DNA from: Marinobacter sp. EhC06
GTDB taxonomy: Bacteria > Pseudomonadota > Gammaproteobacteria > Pseudomonadales > Oleiphilaceae
Assembly: GCF_001650915.1 (NCBI RefSeq)
Contig: NZ_LXYO01000003.1
Location: 112,677-176,676 of the forward strand
DNA length: 64,000 nucleotides
Reading direction: 5' to 3'
The notes under the pieces are model-generated. The model was not told where the DNA came from. It did no database searches and was given only the letters and a program-made list of their open reading frames with translations. How positions within the stretch are numbered: position 1 is the stretch's first letter; the number at the start of each line of letters is the position of its first letter. Both the position numbers and the translations under genes were made by a program. Positions 1-8,535 of the stretch are shown here, one piece after another.

Positions 1-824
1 CGAGTCTTGCGCAGGAAGTGCTCCACCTCCTGGGCCACCGCCTGGATGGGTTTGTACAGGGCGTTCAGGCTGATGGAGGAACGGAACAGCTGGTCCGCCA
101 GGCTGTGATCACCATGACTTTCCAGCAGCCGAACCATGGCCTCCAGGGTCTCAAACAGGTTGCTGCCATCCGGCAGCCGGGTATCCGGGTTCAGGAACAC
201 CAGGGTCGGCTTGATATGGCGCTCGTACAGGGTCACGATCTGCTCGAACAAATTCTGGCGGAACTCCAGGAATTTCTCCGGCGCTCGACTGGCGTCGCCG
301 GACAGGTCCGCAAGCTGCGCACTGATGGTCTGCATGCGCAGGACATTCTGGCGCAACAAACCAATCAGCTGACTGACCCGCTCGTTCAGGTCATCACGCA
401 GTTCGGTGTAGTCCGGGTCCGTGTCGCTGAAGCTGCTGGTTTCCAGCCGATTGCGCACATCCCGCAGGGTTACCAGATGGCCGCGTAGCTTGGCATCGGT
501 CAGTTCCTGGTACAGCGAGGCGTTACAGGCGCGCATCAGGTTGATCAGGGCATCCTGGAACACCAGGCGCCGCTCGCCTTCGGCCTTGATGATGTCGATC
601 ACCAGGCCGCTTCGGAACAGATTGTCGGTATTAAGCGCCAAACGCACCCGATCCCGGTCGGCATTGCCCAGGGTGCGCGTGTAGTCCATCACCTCGGCCA
701 CCAAATCGCTCTCGCGGATGTACCGGGCTTCGTTCCTGTCCATCCGCTCGATCATCCGGAACAGAATCTTCGGGTGCTCAAACAACAGCCGGGTGGTATC
801 CAGGGTGCTGAAGCGTTTACTCAT
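1..824 (-). CDS. Kleisin-like condensin subunit (MksF/JetA-like), cut by window start
   Basis: The reading frame is open from an ATG at 824-822 to the first base, giving about 274 residues without a stop. The start overlaps the SMC stop by eight bases (ATGAGTAA), so the two are translationally coupled. The N-terminus (MSKRFSTLDTTRLLFEHPK) looks like a winged-helix domain. Long alpha-helical stretches follow, without transmembrane segments. A helical partner directly after an SMC ATPase in an operon that also has a Toprim protein fits the kleisin-like MksF/JetA role: bridging the SMC heads in a loop-extruding complex that acts on foreign circular DNA. The assignment rests mainly on position and helical character, not on a diagnostic motif. 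A small JetB/MksE gene would be expected beyond the window. Confidence 0.55.
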   Translation of the reverse strand, partial: MSKRFSTLDTTRLLFEHPKILFRMIERMDRNEARYIRESDLVAEVMDYTRTLGNADRDRVRLALNTDNLFRSGLVIDIIKAEGERRLVFQDALINLMRACNASLYQELTDAKLRGHLVTLRDVRNRLETSSFSDTDPDYTELRDDLNERVSQLIGLLRQNVLRMQTISAQLADLSGDASRAPEKFLEFRQNLFEQIVTLYERHIKPTLVFLNPDTRLPDGSNLFETLEAMVRLLESHGDHSLADQLFRSSISLNALYKPIQAVAQEVEHFLRKT

Positions 825-3756
825 CCACCGGCTCCATCAAGCTGGCCTGGGTCTGGTCGGCCCAGTGGCTCATGGCCTCGCCGTTGGTGAAGCCTTCCGC
901 CCCACCCCAGAACACCAGGGTGCGCTGCGGACTGTAAGGCTTCGAGGTGCGCATCTGCCCTACTTCCAGGTGCCGGCCAATCAGGTAAATCACTTCCGCG
1001 CTGGCACTGTGGGTGGCCGCAGAGAACAGGTTGAAGCCTTGCTTGCGCAGCCGTTCCAACAGGGAGGGCATCTGGCTAATGTCCACGCTGGCCAGCTCAT
1101 CCAGCACCATGGGGAACGACAGCTGCACACCCGGGTACAGAACCCGTTTCAGCAGCCGGTACACCAATTCCAGATTGATCAGTGCGGTGGTAGAGGTGGA
1201 CTGGCCTTTTTTATCCAGGCTCGCGGCGTTTTCCTTGCGAGTGCGATAGGAAATGCCGGTGATCACCTTGTCCATGGTCAGGCGCTTGCTGCCGCCCTCC
1301 CCGAAAAAGTCCGCCACGAACACCCGCAAACGGTCATAGAACGCATCGGACTGCAGCTGGTTGCCATACGGGTCGATGTTGTTGGCTTCTTCCACCAGGT
1401 TGCGGAATTTCGGATCGGTGTGGATATCCACCCGGATTTCCACCAGATCGTTGATGCGCACGCCATCCAGCTCGCGATTCAGCTGCGCTTCGAAACGGGC
1501 AATGTGCTCGTGGTTGGATTTCAGCGCCTGCCGGTAACTGGCCACGGTTTCATTGTGGATGCCAACCTGTTGCTCCAGCACGTTCCAGCGCTCAGCCATG
1601 CCGGCAAAAAGGTCCGAGAGGCTCTTGAAGGTTTCCCGAATAACTGACGACGCCGGGCTGTCTTTCTGCAGTTCGCCTTCGGTATCTTCGTGGATGCCGA
1701 GATACACGAACTGGCGAAGGTGGTCGAGAATGCTACGCCGACGCTCTTCCAGGTCGTCCAGCTGGGTTTGCAGGTCGTCAAAGGCCGCGACGGACACCTG
1801 TTCGATGTCCAACGGCTTTTCCGCTTCCACTGTTTTCAGGTGCGGGAACCGGTGCTCCACGGTGCCAACGCTCCGGCTGAGACCCGCCAGTTCCCGCTCC
1901 CTTTCTTCGATCCGCTCTTTCTCGGCTCTGGCCTTGGCGGCTTTCTGCTGCACCGCATCCTGCTTTTCCTGCTCCAGCCGGGCCTGTTCTTCCAATTTGG
2001 CCAACTGTTCTTCGGCCGCCTGCTTCTCCTCAGTGGCGTCCTGAAGGGTGGTCGCGGCCGCCGCGTAACGCTGAAGCGTTTCCAGATCTTTCTCGATGGC
2101 GCGGATCTCTTTCTCGGTGCGCTCAATCAACCGGGGCCGATCATGTTCCTGATTGGCATTGTCCGCCAGCTCAGCCCGCTCCTTTTCCAGGCCATGAAGT
2201 TCGCCTTCCACATGCCGGCGCTGCTCGGCGAAGTCTGTTTGCCTGGCGGGCTGTGCCTGGTATTCCGTATCGAACCAGTCAAAGCCTTTATCATTGGGCA
2301 CGAACAGGCGGGCGAAAGCCTCAATGGCGGCCTTGCTGTCGGCATCCAGATCCCGGCCCGGGCTGGCCATGACCAAACGGGGGTCCACGGCCCGAAGGGG
2401 TGCAGCGGTGGCCTCGTCCAACTGGTTCTGCAGCTGCCAATGTTGCTTGCTTTCCCGTTCCTGCAGGGATTCCAGCTTGCGCTCCAGCTCCTGTTTCTTC
2501 TTCTGGATCTGCTCCAGCCGAATTTCCGCCTGGGCGGCGCTTTTCAATGCGGCCAGGTGGCCTTTCCTGCTCTCAAGCTCTTCCTTCTGGATATCCTCGA
2601 TTTCCTGAAGGGTCATCTCTCCATACTGGGACAACAAGAGGTCGCCATCTTTCTGGTTCTGCTCGGCCTGCTTGATACGCCGATCGGCAGAGCGTACCTC
2701 GCCCTTCAAGCCGCTGGCATCCTGTTCCAGCTTTTTCAGAGCCTGCAGCACATGGCGCAGCGTCTCGTTCTGCTCATTAAAAGCCTCCACCGCGGCTTTG
2801 CGCCTGGCGCCAATATCCTGCAGGGCATGGCTCACACCATCCCGAAACGCGGCAAAATCGTGCTGGCTTCGAAGCAGCGTCTGGTAGGCCTGGTAATCTT
2901 TTTCGAGCTTTTCAAACCGCGAACGCTCTTTCTCGATCCGGTTAAGCTGGGTTTGCTGCTGCTTGAGCTGATCGTGACGATTCAGAAAGTCGTCGATGTT
3001 GAAATCGAAGGCATCGTCGGCGAACTTCTTGTCTGCCTCGATGATGCTGGCCACCGCATTGGACATGGCCTGATCGTCCGCCTTCATCTCAAACAGCAGC
3101 AGGATCAGTGTGCGCAGGGACTGAACCCGGCGTTCATCAGACTCACCCAGAGGCAGTACCGAATAACGCACAGCATCCGCATTCATCAGCTCGCTGCTGT
3201 ACAGCATCTGTTTGAGTTTGCCCGGGTCATTCACAAGCCGGGTTTCTTTGGAGAGCTTTTTCAGCTTTTCGGACAAGCGGCTGAACGACAACTCCGGCAC
3301 CGCCCGGCCAATGCCGTCCTCATCATCGCCATCCCAGAACAGTGGCCGCAGCTGATCGTAGCTTACCGGCACAAAGGCCCGGCCATAACTGAGCTGGCTC
3401 GCGCTGTCCCGATACAGAATCTGGCAATGCACACCGGCCGGGTTCTCGGCTTCCATGATCAGGAAACTGAACTGGCTGGGAAAATAATGCTGGTAGCTTT
3501 CCTCGTTGGTGTAAAAGCTACCGGCACTGGCATTACGGAAGGCAAATTTCTTGCGGCTGTTCTTAAAGGTGTTTTCCGGCAGCAGAAACAGACGCAGACT
3601 GTTTAGAAGGCTGGATTTTCCAAGATTGCCCGGGCCCAGGATCAGACCGTGGTTGTCCACCGGAATTTCTACGTAACAGAAGCCGGCGGAATCCACCAGT
3701 ACCAGACGACGGATACCAAAATTGAAATTGCCTGGGCTCCCCTGGGAGTCACTCAT
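817..3756 (-). CDS. SMC-like ATPase (MksB/JetC-like)
   Basis: The 979-residue protein has SMC architecture. A P-loop GPGNLGKSS lies at residues 41-49, long charged coiled coils fill most of 270-650, and a C-terminal head carries Walker B (PMVLDEL, 882-888). The head segments are close in length to MksB-type proteins, which are shorter than chromosomal Smc or MukB. The ATG is preceded by AGGAG at good spacing. The gene overlaps both neighbours by eight bases, so the Toprim, SMC and kleisin genes are one operon. By family knowledge such ATPases form dimers that extrude DNA loops. With a JetD-like nuclease they restrict plasmids (Wadjet). The P-loop has Asn-Leu where many SMCs have Asn-Gly/Ala. 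The Wadjet role is inferred from context. Confidence 0.8.
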   Translation of the reverse strand: MSDSQGSPGNFNFGIRRLVLVDSAGFCYVEIPVDNHGLILGPGNLGKSSLLNSLRLFLLPENTFKNSRKKFAFRNASAGSFYTNEESYQHYFPSQFSFLIMEAENPAGVHCQILYRDSASQLSYGRAFVPVSYDQLRPLFWDGDDEDGIGRAVPELSFSRLSEKLKKLSKETRLVNDPGKLKQMLYSSELMNADAVRYSVLPLGESDERRVQSLRTLILLLFEMKADDQAMSNAVASIIEADKKFADDAFDFNIDDFLNRHDQLKQQQTQLNRIEKERSRFEKLEKDYQAYQTLLRSQHDFAAFRDGVSHALQDIGARRKAAVEAFNEQNETLRHVLQALKKLEQDASGLKGEVRSADRRIKQAEQNQKDGDLLLSQYGEMTLQEIEDIQKEELESRKGHLAALKSAAQAEIRLEQIQKKKQELERKLESLQERESKQHWQLQNQLDEATAAPLRAVDPRLVMASPGRDLDADSKAAIEAFARLFVPNDKGFDWFDTEYQAQPARQTDFAEQRRHVEGELHGLEKERAELADNANQEHDRPRLIERTEKEIRAIEKDLETLQRYAAAATTLQDATEEKQAAEEQLAKLEEQARLEQEKQDAVQQKAAKARAEKERIEERERELAGLSRSVGTVEHRFPHLKTVEAEKPLDIEQVSVAAFDDLQTQLDDLEERRRSILDHLRQFVYLGIHEDTEGELQKDSPASSVIRETFKSLSDLFAGMAERWNVLEQQVGIHNETVASYRQALKSNHEHIARFEAQLNRELDGVRINDLVEIRVDIHTDPKFRNLVEEANNIDPYGNQLQSDAFYDRLRVFVADFFGEGGSKRLTMDKVITGISYRTRKENAASLDKKGQSTSTTALINLELVYRLLKRVLYPGVQLSFPMVLDELASVDISQMPSLLERLRKQGFNLFSAATHSASAEVIYLIGRHLEVGQMRTSKPYSPQRTLVFWGGAEGFTNGEAMSHWADQTQASLMEPVDE

Positions 3757-4531
3757 CCAGAATCATCTCCTGTTCCATGAATTTGCCGGTCAATCGAAAG
3801 GCTTCTGCCAGGCTATCAAAGCCGAGCCCTTCCGCCAGCGATATCGCTCTTGTAAATCGTTCGGTACTGTCCGGTGTGTTGCGAAACCGACCCAACCAGG
3901 GTTGCCAGTCGCGGGGCTGAACAAACCTGGCTTTGTCACCAAGAGAGGCTGCGATTGTCGAGAACATTTGCAGACCACCCGCATCATAATCGAATGCACA
4001 GAATACTTCTTCGTAGCCCTGCAGCCAGTCAAGAATCGCGCCCCGGGTAATTCGGTTGCCACCTCCCAACATCACGTCACACTCCGCTAGCTCAAGAGAG
4101 TTGCCCAGTACTTCACTGGCGAAATCGAGCATCTGCGCATACTGATAAAAATTACGCTCATTCTCTACCACCAGCACCGACCGAGCTTGCTGAAACCCCA
4201 TATCCACGGACTCCGTTCCAACAACGACAGTGTCGGGCCTGCTGTGCGACAACCCCTCATGGTAAACGAGAAGAAAACTGACCTCTGTGCCATGGCGGTG
4301 AGAGTTGCCCTTTTTCGCGGCGTCTACCCGGCTTACCGGCGTTTGCGCAACAGCCTGCAGCTCCTTGAAAGCGGCTTCATCCAGGATGAAGACAAGCCAG
4401 CGGTTGCCTTTGACCTTTTCCGTCGCGAACAATTCTCTATGGCGACGTCGAAAAGCCTCGGGCAACTTCTTCAAGAAAGCTTCATAATTAATGGGCTGGC
4501 CACGGAGGATTTTCTGGAGGTAATCGTTCAA
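3749..4531 (-). CDS. Toprim-fold protein, JetD/MksG-like (DUF2220-type)
   Basis: The 260-residue protein carries a Toprim signature: the acidic residue in VLVVENE (Glu123), a GGGN turn at 157-160 and a DxD pair in FDYDAGG (Asp181, Asp183). This matches the C-terminal nuclease domain of JetD/MksG, which cleaves DNA in Wadjet systems. Typical JetD proteins are nearer 380-400 residues with an N-terminal winged-helix arm (DUF3322); only a short N-terminal part is present here, so this is a compact version. The start is TTG at 4531-4529, preceded by GGGGAG, and it overlaps the upstream TGA stop (TTGA). The stop overlaps the SMC start by eight bases. It could also belong to a related, less studied SMC-Toprim system. 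Confidence 0.7.
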   Translation of the reverse strand: MNDYLQKILRGQPINYEAFLKKLPEAFRRRHRELFATEKVKGNRWLVFILDEAAFKELQAVAQTPVSRVDAAKKGNSHRHGTEVSFLLVYHEGLSHSRPDTVVVGTESVDMGFQQARSVLVVENERNFYQYAQMLDFASEVLGNSLELAECDVMLGGGNRITRGAILDWLQGYEEVFCAFDYDAGGLQMFSTIAASLGDKARFVQPRDWQPWLGRFRNTPDSTERFTRAISLAEGLGFDSLAEAFRLTGKFMEQEMILDE

Positions 4532-5523
4532 TCGTTCTCCCCGGCCAGCATATTCATGATCAGTCGGATCATAGTGTTTTTGTTCGCAGGTTCGGATTCG
4601 GCCACTAACAATGTCAAGGCGGCCAGACCGACATCATTGATTACCGGCTCACCACTGTTGTTAAAAAGCCGACTATTGCGGTGCAGGAAATCCACAAACA
4701 GAAAGGCCGCGCTGCGTTTGTTGCCATCGGAAAACGGGTGATTCTTGATCACAAAATACAACAGATGTGCCGCCTTTGCCTCCACACTGGGATAAGCGGG
4801 CTCGCCGAAAACAGACTGGTCCAGGTTGCCCAATAGCGAAGCTAGGCCATCACCCCGGTCACGCGCGAACAACTCGGTCGCTTCGCCCCTCGACATTAAC
4901 TCGCTCTTCAAGCCATCCAGGCCTGATCGAGCCTCCTTCAGCGATGGCAAAGTGCCACCGGCCTGAGACTGCGGATCGGTTAGCAGCCCTTCGTCATAAC
5001 GTTGCAAAAGAAGAAAGGTCTGGGCATAGCGGCTGACGATGTCGACCAATCCACGACCGCTGTCTGTGTCGAACGCAGGACTCTGGGCAGCCTTACGAAC
5101 CAGTCTCAAAGCCGCTTCCAATTCCTGGGCGTTTTCTTCAAAACGGTGCCGATTGATGGTCCAGCCCTGAGTGAGGTGCTCACGTAGAATACGGGTGGCC
5201 CACTGGCGGAAACGCGTTGCTTGACTGGAATTAACGCGATAGCCCACAGAAATAATCGCATCCAGATTAAAATACTCAACCTGATAGGTTTTGCCATCCG
5301 CGGCAGTTGTTGCATTTTTTGCAACAACTGCCTCCCGGTCCAGCTCCGCGTCGCGGAATATGTTCTTCAAATGCCGAGAAATTACTGATTTATCGCGACT
5401 AAAAACATCTGCAAGCTGCTGCAGGCTAAGCCAGACAGTTTCTTGATTAGCATCCAGGCGAACTTCTACTGCCCGATCGGCACTCTCATAGATAACGATC
5501 GGGGTATCGCTTCCTTCACTCAT
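4528..5523 (-). CDS. RhuM-type domain fused to Fic/Doc domain
   Basis: The 331-residue protein starts at the ATG at 5523, which has GGAG eleven to eight bases upstream; the open frame reaches 20 codons further but lacks a ribosome site there. Residues 20-125 match the RhuM family (WLSLQQLADVFSRDKSVISRHLKNI, in two pieces), a putative DNA-binding region of mobile elements. Residues 245-285 hold a Fic-type active-site motif HPFSDGNKR (262-270) with catalytic His262. Fic/Doc enzymes transfer AMP or phosphate to proteins and often serve as toxins. The stop overlaps the TTG start of the Toprim gene, so it is the first gene of the SMC operon. No antitoxin gene is adjacent. The target is unknown; a regulatory or effector role in the defence operon is inferred. 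Confidence 0.8.
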   Translation of the reverse strand: MSEGSDTPIVIYESADRAVEVRLDANQETVWLSLQQLADVFSRDKSVISRHLKNIFRDAELDREAVVAKNATTAADGKTYQVEYFNLDAIISVGYRVNSSQATRFRQWATRILREHLTQGWTINRHRFEENAQELEAALRLVRKAAQSPAFDTDSGRGLVDIVSRYAQTFLLLQRYDEGLLTDPQSQAGGTLPSLKEARSGLDGLKSELMSRGEATELFARDRGDGLASLLGNLDQSVFGEPAYPSVEAKAAHLLYFVIKNHPFSDGNKRSAAFLFVDFLHRNSRLFNNSGEPVINDVGLAALTLLVAESEPANKNTMIRLIMNMLAGEND

Positions 5524-5848
5524 GCTACTTCTCCATCCTTGAAAATTGACTATCAGCCCCTGCTTTACGACTAGTGGCCTCAACTACGAAATCGTCCATC
5601 AATTCCTTTCCCGGAAGCTTTGTTAAGCTCTACTTTAAAGCTCAATAGCAGATTCGCAATAATACGAAGAAAACTGCCAGAACCCTGACTTCCATTGGCA
5701 GCCACTCGGTGACCAGGTCATTGGCAAGCAGTCTGATGGCGAGGTTGTCTGTCACGATGACGGTATTGGCCTCTTTCACGGCACTGTGCGACTTAACAAA
5801 GACGACGGATTTTCGTCTGTGAAAGCTGACTTGGCGGCTATTCCGTAG
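5524..5848. other. Intergenic region, no recognisable gene
   Basis: About 325 bases lie between the Fic gene and the PAS gene. A minus-strand frame of about 68 codons without a usable start covers most of it; I do not recognise its product and it may be a gene remnant. The promoter of the Fic-SMC operon should lie in the lower part, but I see no convincing -35/-10 pair. Confidence 0.4.
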
Positions 5849-6289
5849 CTAAGCTGGCAAGGCTTCAGTAGTACCGCTGGCGATCATGATGATGCGTTTT
5901 ACGATGCCCTTATCGGACAGAACCGGTAAATAGCTGGCTTCCAGCCAGACCGGCTGCCCATCTGCACCGAGATTCAGGAATCGGCCCTGTTGCACCTGGC
6001 CTGTAACCAATTCACGCCAGAACCGGATGTACGCCTCACCACTCGCATCCTCAGGCTTGCAGAGTACCCGATGATGCTTTCCGATCAGCTGTTGCTCCTG
6101 GTAGCCAAGCAACTCCAGAAAGACATCGCTGACCGACTCAAACAGTCCATCGCCGCTCATCACCGCAACCGCCACCGACCGCTGAATCGCCTGCCAATCG
6201 GCCTCCAGTTCAGACACCCGGTTCTCGGCAGCCTCCAGCTTTTCCAGAGCGGCCTGCAGTTCCTGCTTTCGTTTGCTTTGAAACACCAT
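5849..6289 (-). CDS. Stand-alone PAS-domain protein
   Basis: The 146-residue protein begins with a short coiled coil (residues 5-35) followed by one PAS domain (about 36-140). Typical PAS features are the LLGYQEQQLIGKHHRVL segment and the closing VKRIIMIASGTTEA. The arrangement matches the N-terminal sensor part of PAS-containing chemotaxis receptors and of some diguanylate cyclases. No methyl-accepting or GGDEF output domain follows before the stop. It may be a truncated receptor or a small sensor that works through a partner. AAGGAAA precedes the ATG. It is divergent from the following dehydrogenase gene. Confidence 0.7.
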   Translation of the reverse strand: MVFQSKRKQELQAALEKLEAAENRVSELEADWQAIQRSVAVAVMSGDGLFESVSDVFLELLGYQEQQLIGKHHRVLCKPEDASGEAYIRFWRELVTGQVQQGRFLNLGADGQPVWLEASYLPVLSDKGIVKRIIMIASGTTEALPA

Positions 6290-6394
6290 CAGTTTCCTTT
6301 TGTTCAGCGTATGCCTTAACCGCCGGGTATGAGAGCATTACGATGCTCAAAAGAATCGGGATTCCCGGCACAAGACGACCATGCGGAGTTTACA

Positions 6395-7213
6395 ATGACC
6401 AAACTCGCCCTGATAACCGGCGCCAGCGCAGGCATTGGCCATGAGGCCTGCACCCTGTTCGCCCAAAAAGGCTACCGGGTTATCGCCCTCTCAAGACAAC
6501 CAACCGGCGTGGAGTCCGCAGATCGGGAGATGGCGCTGGATCTTACATCCTTCGAGCAGATTGAAGGCCTGGCCGGCGCTCTGGACGCTGAAATTGCTGA
6601 GGCGGAGCAAGTCATTCTGGTTAACAACTCCGGCTACGGGCAGTTCGGCGCGCTTTGCGACCTGTCCGAATCCATGTGGCAAAAGCAATTCAGCACCCAC
6701 GTATTTGGCCCCATCAAACTGGCGGCCGTGTGCCTGCGGCTCTGCGAGCAACATGGAACACCCCTGAGGGTCATTGCCGTAAGCTCCGTTCTCTCACTGA
6801 CGCCCCAGAAAATGAAAGGCGCCTACTGTGCCGCCAAATCCGCAATGAACACGGCCCACGAGAGCTTCTGGTTTGATGAACAGGGCAGCGAAAGCCTGGA
6901 GAGTATCTCACTGGTGCTCCCGGGCCCCGTGAAGACCCGGTTCAGAGAACATGCTCTGGCCGCCTTGCAGCCGGTGCTTGGGCAAGCAAGCGAGATACAC
7001 CGGGAAAAGTATGAAGCCATGAAAGCAGCGCTTGCGCCGGATGCCAGCTTCAAGCCGTTTACAGCCAGTGCATCGGATGTCGCCAAAAAGATAGTCACAG
7101 CTGCCGAGGCGACCAGACCCAAACCTCGATACCTCGTGACACCTCAGACCTACGCCGGCGAATTCATTACCCGGTTTATTCCCCGCTCGATCCAGAGAAT
7201 CATCTTGCGGTAG
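6395..7213 (+). CDS. Short-chain dehydrogenase/reductase (SDR)
   Basis: The product has 272 residues when started at the ATG at 6395, which follows GGAG; an upstream in-frame ATG at 6329 lacks a ribosome site. The N-terminus has the Rossmann motif TGASAGIG, and residues near 145-160 contain YCAAK, the Tyr-x3-Lys catalytic pair of classical SDRs. NNSGYG matches the NNAG motif. Such enzymes are cytoplasmic NAD(P)H-dependent oxidoreductases of alcohols, ketones or sterol-like compounds; the substrate cannot be told. The last 14 bases overlap the convergent flavin oxidoreductase gene. Confidence 0.88.
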   Translation: MTKLALITGASAGIGHEACTLFAQKGYRVIALSRQPTGVESADREMALDLTSFEQIEGLAGALDAEIAEAEQVILVNNSGYGQFGALCDLSESMWQKQFSTHVFGPIKLAAVCLRLCEQHGTPLRVIAVSSVLSLTPQKMKGAYCAAKSAMNTAHESFWFDEQGSESLESISLVLPGPVKTRFREHALAALQPVLGQASEIHREKYEAMKAALAPDASFKPFTASASDVAKKIVTAAEATRPKPRYLVTPQTYAGEFITRFIPRSIQRIILR

Positions 7214-8528
7214 AGCGAGCCTTCTTTATCCGCCGGGCCCTGCTTAGTTCATCCTTTACGTAAGCGCCGATGGCCTTGAGGATACCCAGGTCCGGATCGG
7301 CCTGTTCGTCATCCGCCAGCCGGAAAATCTGCTGGTAGTACCACGCCTGGCCACCTAGAACGTTAATCACCTTGAACGGCATCAAAGGACTGGCCGGTGA
7401 GAAGAGCCCGCTCTGGGCGAGTTTGATGTCATCCTCATGGCAGACCGTTTTGTCGATGCGCCCTTCAAGCAGATCCCTCGGCGTAGCCGGGTCCGTACAG
7501 AGCGGTCGGCCCAGGCCAATCACGTCGGTCTCGCCATTTGCGACCACCTCTTCCATGAACGCCCGCGACCGAAATCCACCGGTGACCATCAGCGGGCAAT
7601 CGCACACCTCGCGAATCTTCTGGGCGTAATCCAGGAAGTACGCCTCCCGCTTGCGAGTGCTTTCCCGCATGGCCGGCCCCTCGCTCGCCGTGTCGGCATC
7701 ACCGCTGTACCCAAGCAGCCGTGGCTGTTCGTAGGTGCCGCCAGACACCTCCAGCAGATCAATCCCCTCCTCATTGAGCCAGCGAACCACCTTCACAGAC
7801 TCATCGAGCGTAAAACCGCCCTTGCGGAAATCATCTGAATTCAGCTTTACCGCCACCGGAAACTCCGGCCCCACAGCAGCGCGAGTCGCCCGCACCACCT
7901 CCAGCAGGAAACGGGCGCGATTTTCTAACGACCCACCCCAACGATCGGTGCGCTGATTGGTGACCGGCGACAGAAACGACGACAACAAATACCCATGGGC
8001 CCCGTGCACCTGAACGCCGGTGAAGCCCGCCTCCTTGGCTATCCGCGCCACGTTGGCAAAGCGCTGGATAAAATCGAGGATCTCCGGCTCCGTAAGCGCC
8101 CGTGGACGGGCATAGTTACCCATCAGCGATAGCTGCACCGCAGAAGGCCCCATTGGACGAGTGGTCACGTAACGCGGCGACTGGCGACCGGCATGGGATA
8201 TCTGCATCCACAAATGGTTTCCGTTACGGGTGCCCGCCTCGGCCCAGGCACGCAACTGCGCCATAGCCTCCGGTTCGCCTTCAGCCGGCGCGGGATCAAT
8301 CGCCACGTTACCCGGCCGCTCCAGCACCCGGTGATCAATCATAACGTTGCCGGTGATTAACAGCCCTGCTCCGCCTTCCGACCAGCGGCGGTATAGGGTT
8401 TCATGGCGGTGGGTGGCGTGGAGTTGATCGTCTGCCAGGCCTTCGGTCATGGCGGCTTTGGCAATGCGATTGGGCAGGATTGCTCCGCAGGGGAGTTTGA
8501 GGGGTTTGGAAAGAGGCGATTGGGTCAT
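7200..8528 (-). CDS. NADH:flavin oxidoreductase, old yellow enzyme family
   Basis: The 442-residue protein is a TIM-barrel FMN enzyme. It shows the family landmarks PNRIAKAAMTEGLAD near the N-terminus, MQISHAGRQSPRY, the VHGAHGYLLSSFLSP active-site strand, and TGGFRSRAFMEE plus GLGRPLCTDP near the phosphate-binding end. It resembles the single-domain NADH:flavin oxidoreductases (about 400-450 residues) that reduce activated C=C bonds, without the extra 4Fe-4S and NAD domains of dienoyl-CoA reductases. The ATG lies only seven bases after the stop of the 1282-residue helicase protein and lacks a strong ribosome site, so it may be cotranscribed with that system although no functional link is obvious. 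It is convergent with the SDR gene. Confidence 0.88.
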   Translation of the reverse strand: MTQSPLSKPLKLPCGAILPNRIAKAAMTEGLADDQLHATHRHETLYRRWSEGGAGLLITGNVMIDHRVLERPGNVAIDPAPAEGEPEAMAQLRAWAEAGTRNGNHLWMQISHAGRQSPRYVTTRPMGPSAVQLSLMGNYARPRALTEPEILDFIQRFANVARIAKEAGFTGVQVHGAHGYLLSSFLSPVTNQRTDRWGGSLENRARFLLEVVRATRAAVGPEFPVAVKLNSDDFRKGGFTLDESVKVVRWLNEEGIDLLEVSGGTYEQPRLLGYSGDADTASEGPAMRESTRKREAYFLDYAQKIREVCDCPLMVTGGFRSRAFMEEVVANGETDVIGLGRPLCTDPATPRDLLEGRIDKTVCHEDDIKLAQSGLFSPASPLMPFKVINVLGGQAWYYQQIFRLADDEQADPDLGILKAIGAYVKDELSRARRIKKARSTAR

Positions 8529-8535
8529 GACAGTC

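Noticed and set aside
1690..3606. Long plus-strand open frame (638 codons) opposite the SMC gene
   Set aside because: It is antisense to a convincing SMC ATPase and its translation is low-complexity, without any family motif.
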